Source of the DNA: Atrichornis clamosus
Lineage: Eukaryota; Chordata; Aves; Passeriformes; Menuridae
Direction: 5' to 3'
Assembly (NCBI GenBank): GCA_013400975.1
Contig: WBMZ01011711.1
Location: 159,535 to 223,534 of the forward strand
DNA length: 64,000 bases
The position numbers were made by a program, and so were the translations under genes. Positions 62,936-64,000 of the stretch are shown here, in pieces. Below the pieces are notes generated by a model. That model was given only the letters and a program-made list of their open reading frames with translations. It searched no databases and was not told the origin of the DNA. Every line of letters starts with the position of its first letter. Position 1 is the first letter of the stretch.

Positions 62936-64000
62936 TATTGATCAGAACAGATCCTCTACGTGGAACGTATCTTTTTGGATATAAAAGTATTTTAAAACTA
63001 TAAATTATAGACCAAGAAAATTACTACGAAATGGAAAATTACTACTGGGCAATAAAAAAATAATCTGATTAATTGCTTTCTGATCACTGTATACAAAGAT
63101 CAGGATATGAAAATTGCATTTTATTGGGTTTATTCCTTCTAGATTCCCACATAAAAGTTGGGTTTATCTTTTAATTGATCAACAGTGCATTTACATATAA
63201 ATCTAAAAATTTGGGTGTGGGAAGACGGCTTTAAATGAGCAATAGAGGAGATCCACACTGCAGCAAGTTAGGAAAAGGGAAAGGCTTAAAAATATTTTTA
63301 AGTTACTCTTGAAGAATGCTAGTGACTCTGCACAGGGGTGTGTTTCCTTTTATCCTCTAATTGATCAGGCTTTTGTCTTAATTTCTGTAATTGTGTCACA
63401 ATTCTATGAGAAATCAAATTATTAGTTAAGAAAGATTTCCTGGTGACAGAGAATGCAGCCTCGTGCTGCCTCCTCAGACTGCATGTCCTGAAATGAAATA
63501 AAATACAGCCAAAAGGGGACATGAAAGAGCTGCTGAGGCTTATAAAGATGTTCCATGGGAAGATACAACGCACTTTTGTGGCCCAAAGTACAATGACATT
63601 AAGATTCATTTTGAGTTCGTTAACCCTGGGAAGGCCATAGAGGTAATTTGAAAATGGTGCAAGTTCCATATCACAGGTAATTGGGTTAGGGAAAGGCAGC
63701 TGAGAGGGAGGAAGCTGGGGGTGATCTGAGTTCCACAGCCAGAGGCAAATCCCACGTGTGCCAGCAGAGCCGAGGCTGGCAAAGAGCTCCTCCAGCCCCC
63801 AGGAATGTTCCCTGGGCTGGGGTGGGCCAGGGGAGCTGGGGGCTGGGGCAGACCCCAAACTGCAGCAGCACAAACTCGGAGTGAGCCCACAGCAGCCGGG
63901 ACAGGGATCCTGCCCAGGAAACGACACCTCGGAATTTGTGCCACCCCTTGGGGTTGGGAAGGGCCATGGGACAGCAGGGCATCCCTCCCTCCATCCTGCA

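Larger units (their letters stand above)
43851..64000. other. Intergenic region downstream of GRM7
   Basis: No gene could be recognised on either strand over about 20 kb. The content is one intact-looking CR1 3' end (47740-47919) and further CR1 fragments (56672, 58629, 60590 and 62770 onward). There are also a tandem repeat (45959-46090), an (AAAAT)-like tract (50561-50662), an A/C-rich tract (55239-55385) and long AT-rich unique stretches (46560-46960, 49000-49600, 53040-53340). All ORFs here are short and show no recognisable protein motif. In mammals the next gene downstream of GRM7 is LMCD1; none of it is seen here. Confidence 0.7.

Noticed and set aside
63915..63972. Possible CR1 fragment at the right edge (GGGGTTGGGAAGGGCCATGGGACA)
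   Set aside because: Only about 25 bases resemble CR1 and the window ends; not enough to call.
43851..64000. A neighbouring gene such as LMCD1 downstream of GRM7
   Set aside because: No LIM, PET or other recognisable exon was found on either strand; the neighbour is probably beyond the window.

Overview
This is a vertebrate, almost certainly avian, genomic window. About twenty degraded fragments of CR1-type LINEs lie on both strands. Several carry the bird/reptile CR1 3' end (GATCTTGG..TTTTCCAACC..ATTCTATGATTC) or its complement (CACAGAATGGTTTGAGTTGGAAGGGACC). No mammalian SINE families were seen. The class (bird) is an inference from the CR1s, the compact repeat load and the GC-rich minisatellites. 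I could not establish the species.

The only protein-coding gene I can support is the 3' end of GRM7 (metabotropic glutamate receptor 7) on the + strand. Three exon pieces are visible: (1) 22185-22431, encoding TM7 and most of the cytoplasmic tail; (2) 27066-27158, a cassette exon encoding the mGluR7b-type tail (22 whole codons, then TAG); (3) from 42722, the terminal exon encoding the mGluR7a-type tail (stop at 42769-42771) followed by about 1.1 kb of 3' UTR with two AATAAA signals. Exon 1 ends in phase 1, so its last base joins GC to make Ser (7a) or AC to make Asn (7b). The junctions reconstruct the known 915- and 922-residue isoforms if the unseen upstream part has the mammalian length. 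Receptor numbering then fits landmarks recalled from rat mGluR7: Ser862 (PKC), Lys889 (SUMO consensus), KSVTW (PP1, 7b only), and the C-termini -LVI (PICK1-type PDZ ligand) and -PPTV (7b).

Layout: 1-22184 is the 3' part of the intron upstream of the TM7/tail exon, with a 16-bp GGAT/GGAC minisatellite at about 3.54-3.89 kb, CTGGGGACA-type repeats, CpG-rich patches and CR1 fragments. 22432-27065 is the intron before the 7b exon. 27159-42721 is the intron between the alternative tails and contains an 18-bp G6 minisatellite at 29.37-29.80 kb. 42722 to about 43850 is the terminal exon, whose 3' UTR begins with a CpG-dense block and then becomes AT-rich. About 43850-64000 is intergenic, with CR1 fragments, a ~35-bp tandem repeat, AT-rich stretches that may be conserved noncoding elements, and an A/C-rich tract with a strong G-quadruplex pattern on the minus strand.

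No previously undescribed system with genes of its own is visible. The most rewarding points are the intact 7a/7b tail switch, its escape-from-NMD geometry, inverted CR1 pairs spanning the cassette exon, the CpG-dense 3' UTR block, and the two G-rich or GGAT minisatellites inside a neuronal gene. Long ORFs elsewhere are products of tandem repeats or high GC and were not called as genes.
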